Positions 27,101-33,100 of a stretch of DNA of 64,000 bases are shown here, in pieces. The notes beneath the pieces were generated by a model. The model saw only the letters and a list, made by a program, of their open reading frames with translations. It did not search any database and was not told the DNA's origin. Source of the DNA: Oegoconia quadripuncta (lineage: Eukaryota; Arthropoda; Insecta; Lepidoptera; Autostichidae); NCBI GenBank assembly GCA_949316235.1, contig OX438759.1, positions 11,941,618-12,005,617 of the forward strand. The letters run 5' to 3'. Positions within the stretch are counted from its first letter, which is position 1, and every line of letters begins with the position of its first letter. Position numbers and translations under genes: made by a program.

Positions 27101-30100
27101 ACAAACCTATCCACAACATTGCAAAACATTTTTTAACGACAAAGCTTATTTTCACAATTATACATAATTATTCACGTTATACATTAGAAGTATTAAACTT
27201 TCACAACCGAATTCATAAATATAAATATCCTTAGACATACACACAGCGCCATCTAGTTCCACAGTAAGCAACTATAGGCTTGTGTCGTGGATACCAGATG
27301 GTTGATATACTACATAAATACCGTTTTTTTTTTTGTAAATAAATACTTATTATAAATGAAAACATCCATAACTCGGGTACAAATGTCCGTATTCATCAGA
27401 CAAACATATGCCGCTAGCGGGATTCGAACCCGCAACCTTTTCGTATAGTGGTCAGAGTTGCTAACCACTACACCAAACAGGGTGTCAAACATTCATACAG
27501 GTTACAAGGCTCTTGCAGAATAATGTCTTAGATTAAAAATAAAATTTGCATTATTATAGCAAGTGGGTGAGTGAGTATGGGCGTGGATATATTAATGTAT
27601 GTGTGTACGTATATTTTTGCTTATGCATGTGTATTGTCTGCGTGTATGGATTGTTTGTGGATGAGTAAATAGGTGTACGTGACTGCGCAGGCACTTATAT
27701 GCCCATGAATCAGAGACCTTTGAAATATTACGCAACTTCATCATTAACGTTGACCAATGGCAAAACATTTAATTAAACGTTTACAATTGCAAAGCGAGAT
27801 GTAAACTCACCAATTGCAATCCGCAGCGAGAATAGTAAAGTTAGATATTAATCCACCTAATTAAAATGTCTGTACAGGGGAAAGGGTCAGTCAAAGATCA
27901 AGCTCCAAATGACACATTTATTTATTGATGAGGCGGCTCAGGCAATGGAGACAGCTGCCCTCGTACCGATCACGGGCTTACTCTCACCTAAGGGTCAACT
28001 GGTGCTAGCAGGGGATCCCAAACAGCTTGGACCGGTTTGCACCTCCAGACAAGCTAGTAGGAAGGGGTTGGGTAAGTTAACACTTGAAAATAATTGGAAT
28101 TCGATACACACTTTATTCCTGTTTCTAGTCAAGAAAAGCTTGCAACGGTAAAGGACTAATTTCTACAATTACTAATTCTCAAAATAAAATAGACTGTGGC
28201 TCTGAGCAAAGAAAAATAAAGCCAACATAGTGGGTGTCGTGTTACAACAAAATACGTAGACATTACTCGGCGATGAACAATGTTCGAGGTTTCACTACGA
28301 GATCGAATCAGGAATGTGGAGATCCGTAGAAGAAAGAAAGTTTACACAGTCTAGCGTTTTTTTTAATGCACAACGGGTTAGCACTTGACCTCAATCACCC
28401 CCTGATGTTAAGTAAAGATGAGGTCGAAGGTGGAAGCATACTGACCCGGAAACCCAATCCTAATTGGGAAACTGGCTACCTTATCTCTGACAACCGGAAC
28501 ACAACAATGCTATTAACATTGCTGTTTAGATAAAATGGTGGTAGCTAGCCATGCGGTATTTGAAATGCCCTACCACCAACCAAACCGCTAAACATGTGCC
28601 CGCTGGGGATCGAACCCGCGACCCCCGAAACGTAAACTCAGTGTTGTTTACATTTAGCCACAGAGGTGTATTAGTAAGTTGATGTGGCAACGGGCAGGGC
28701 ACATACTTTGAACGGCCGTTGGGGCATTAAAGTTCTGGAATGGAGACCGCGCAACGGCAAGCGCAGCTTGGGACGTCCACCCACAAGGTGGGCTGGTGAA
28801 AGGCCACCGGAAGTCGCTGGATGCATGCCGCTTCTAATATGGGGGTCTATGTTCAGCAGTGGACGTCCTGTGGTTTGTATAATGATGATAATGTTAAACA
28901 TTATCATTCTAAAACTGAACACTGTACATCGAACTAGTTTGCATATCTCTTTAAAAAATCGCTTTCCCGAATTATGACATATGCAAGAAACTAGATGATG
29001 TACAACACTTATTGAAAGTGTATCCGTCCGTGATCTCACCTTAGGCTCCACTGAAAACCGTTCGTTGTAATCGTTTTTCTCCTCTCGACTACAACAAATG
29101 CTGAGACCACTTTGCGACACCGAAAACTAGCTACTGCATACTTTATATTGATGTTCCATATTTTTATGTTGTGTTATGTAGTACATACAACCCGATCAAT
29201 TAAATTATAATGTATAAATCACTAAATGGACCAAATAAACTTTTCTTATTCTTATCAAAAATAAAGCTGAATGGGATGCTCTGATAAGAAGATATAAATA
29301 TAAGTTATTTGATGTAGGTTTCATACAAGTTCTCTCAATAATCCCACCTTTGAAGTATCTTTGGCTGTGTGTCCATTGGTGGTGACTTCTTCTCACCAGA
29401 GACTCCTTATTCTATAATTAATTAGTTTATGTAACTTCATGTATGTTAACATAGGTTAAGCTACGATGGGATTGTCATGTCCTGATAGATAAAAAATGTA
29501 AAAAAATTTTTATGCACATCGGGTTCATGCTTGACCTCAATCACACCTGATGTTAAGTGAAGATGAGGTCGAAGGTGGAAGCGTACTGACCCGGAAACCC
29601 CAACACATTTGGGGGACTGGCTATCTTATCTCTATATCTTATAAATTCTTCAATATTCCTTTGGCAGGTATATCACTCCTGGAGCGTTTGTGGACAAGTT
29701 ATTGGAACCTATACCGCGAAGACGATGCTAACTACATCACCACACTCGTGAAAAACTTCCGCTCACATCCCGACATACTGCAAATACCCAACGAGCTATT
29801 TTATCAAGAGAAACCATTGCAGGTGACAAAACACTAATTGAATATACTTTTTTTTCATTTCTATATCGTAATTTCCTTACTTCTTCTTCAATTTAAGAGC
29901 TATGCTGTTGTCGATGGTGTAATGACCACGTCCCTCTGCTTTCCGCCCTCGATTTAACCTCTTGGTACGTCACGACATTTACCTTTTCTTTCACTTGGTC
30001 AAAGTAATTGCGCCTAGGTCTTCCCCTTCCTCCCTTTCCTTCAATCTTTCCCTCAATTATAAAATAAATATTGTTTTAAAGGTATTTAATTGTTTTAGCC

Positions 30101-33100
30101 ACAAGCAGCATTGGATCCGTTAAGTGAAGTCAGCATTCTAGGCCTAAAAGGAGGCAAGAGAGCCATCGTTTTTCATGCTGTTAATTCTAAAGAACAGAGA
30201 ATGGGCAATGCTCCAAGGTATTGATTAAAGTTCATTCTTACCGCATTCCTTTACATATGAAACGCATTTATATATACACCTTGTAGTTATTGTGATAAGA
30301 GTAAGGCTTAAGTTTATTTTTTGAATGTTAAGTTTTTAAATTGTACATGCAGTATTGCTATCTATAGATTGTGCAATACAAATACATTTTATAGTACTGT
30401 ACTGTAGTAAACGTACGGTATAGACAGCGTAATTGCAGCAGAGAGCTAAAGTAAGATCACTACACAATACACTTGTTTAAAATGACAATATACTAGCAGA
30501 TCAGCGTCTTATTGTGTTTCTTAAATGGTACTGAACTTCATAGTCAACTGTCAAATTCTACCAATAGTAAGACTAGTAAGACTATTGTAAGGCTTGCTGC
30601 TATCATATTTGACCAGCGTGAGGAGATTGCAATGAAGTTCCTTTATTGTGTTTCTTCAATGGTACTGAACTTTATAGCCAAGTGTCACATTCGACCAGTA
30701 GCAAGGCTTGCAGTTGTCTAATTTGACCAATAGTGGAGGACATGACAATAAAATTCCCTTGTGTTTCTTCAATCGTACTGAATTTCATATTCAACTGTCA
30801 AATTCCACCAATAGTGAGGCTTGCTGCTGTCAAATTTGACCAATGGCGGAGGAGATGACATGGCAATGAAGTTCCCTAAATGTGTTCATTCCATTGAAAT
30901 TAGCCAAAAGCCGTGAGCTTTTGGCTAATTATATGGCTATAATTTGTCAAACATGAAAATAAAAAAAAAAACTCCAAAGGACATTCATTACTCTACTTCC
31001 AACATACCAACTGCTTTCAAATGTGAACGCTACTGTATAAACGCTAGTAATAAGTCAAAAGTTTGTTGAGCCAGTCTACGCCTTAACTAACCTCTTCTTT
31101 TTATTACGGCATTTTTGATTTAGTTTTTTGTTCTTTCTTCATTCTAGTTATTTCAACCAATTAGAACTCAACATGTTGCAAAAGTACACAACAGCTTTGA
31201 TAAAGGTGCACAACACATCGCCCAAAGACATCGGCATCATAGCTCCGTACATTAGACAGGTTTGCATTTGCTTTATCTTAAATGCTTCATGCTTGTTTTA
31301 GCATGAATCAGTTACAGAAAAGTAAGATACTTGTACGGCACTTCATTCTCAACTGGTTTGGAAATATTAATGGGTTCCGGTGATCTAATACACGATTACA
31401 TAGGCAGATAATCAATCAATAATTATTTATTTCAATAATAAACTTATACTTTTTTTACTTGAAAATAGTCAGTTTTTGAAGTCGGAATTTTTAGTCTTCG
31501 TTTGAAAAGAATGCCAAAATACTCAAATGTTCCGTTCAAAATGTTGTACAAATCAATGAAACAACTAGGCAGTCGAGCAGCTAGTTCCATGCATTGTTAT
31601 TTCTAAAGTAATCCCTTATTTTATAATAGCCCATTAGTCCTATATTTGTCAGTTTTGGATATTAGTATTAACCTTATTGTAAAAACGTATACATTGGCCC
31701 TATGTACGATTTGTTAACTTTGTGCTCTAAGCGAATACACGATCGTTCAGCATGCAGATGTCACGCCAGACCGAATGCAATGGGAAGAGTTTCAGGGCGA
31801 CAGTTTAATAAAACTGAGGTTTCCACCATAATAATAGATGGCGTTGTACTGAAATCAAGTGTCAATATTTTTCAACAATAACAGGACCGATTTTGATAAA
31901 TGAGACTTTAATGAAATATTGTTTTAGTGTCACCAGTGTTAAAGCTATAAATAAAATATGGTCACCATGGGCGCCATGTTGTTTCAAAATATAAAGTCAA
32001 TCAAATGCGGTAGTTTTTATGTTTCGTTTATTATTCTTAAAGGATAACATTTCAACATAAAAACTCCCTATACATTTAAAATGGAATCATTCTAAAGCAT
32101 GTCATCATAAATTAGCCCAAACTTAACTATCTTTGTACACACGTTTTATTCTTCCTCTAAAAATAAAAGAAAAGAAAAAGAATAAGAGTAAAGAATAAAA
32201 TAACTCCAGTGACGCGGAGTAAGCAGATCTGTTGATTCACTTGAGTAGCGTGTATTAGGCGCATAGATGTGATCGATACTATATTTAGGGCTTTTATATG
32301 CTTTCAATGTAATACAGCGTTTTTTTATTATCCGATCTTGCCAATGGTTAGCGTCTGACTGACATCGCAATCAGGGTATCAGTTTACTAAACCAAAGTGC
32401 AATAGCTAGTTTCTGTCTGTGATTGCAGTTCTAGTGTGATTTCGTATTATGATAAATACAATATTGTTTCCCACAGGTGTACAAGATGAAGGATTGGCTG
32501 AAACTTAACAGTTATGAGGACGTTGAGATCGGCACCGTAGAGTCGTTCCAGGGGAAGGAGAAGAGAGTGATACTGGTATCAACAGTGAGAGCCAACTGCA
32601 GGCTGCTGGATTACGACGCAAAGTATGGCCTGGGGTTCTTGGTCGACGATAAAGTAAGTTCTTTAAAGGAATTGAGAATATTCTGCCTGTCAAACGTGCT
32701 CAGAAACTGCATATTGTGTGACTGTCATTCTTAATTGTGATTGCAATGTAGAACACTCATACACATCTGCGGAGCCTCTTCTCACTTATGGGCCATACCC
32801 CATCACGCGAGCGCAATGCATTAGCGAAGTTCAGCAAGTCTGGCGCGTTGGCATGTGTGAACGCTGGTGTCATTTCCTTACAAGTGCTTCCGCTAGGAGC
32901 TACTATATTAGCTGCTGACATCGTCTTAATTTTTTTTTACTTAAAATGAAATGAATAACGCTTATGGTTGACTGGAAGAAATCCCTCTATGGGAATCTAT
33001 GTAAAATTGATGGATTGTGTTTTTATACATACAATAAAGCGTTTACAAACAAACGCCATCTAATGTCTATGTGAACAACTAAATCACGGCGACAGCGATA

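Noticed and set aside
26945..27136. Overlapping plus and minus frames with GRSRNLWGGLC-type sequence
   Set aside because: They read through an RTE 3' end and adjacent A/T-rich sequence; not a gene.
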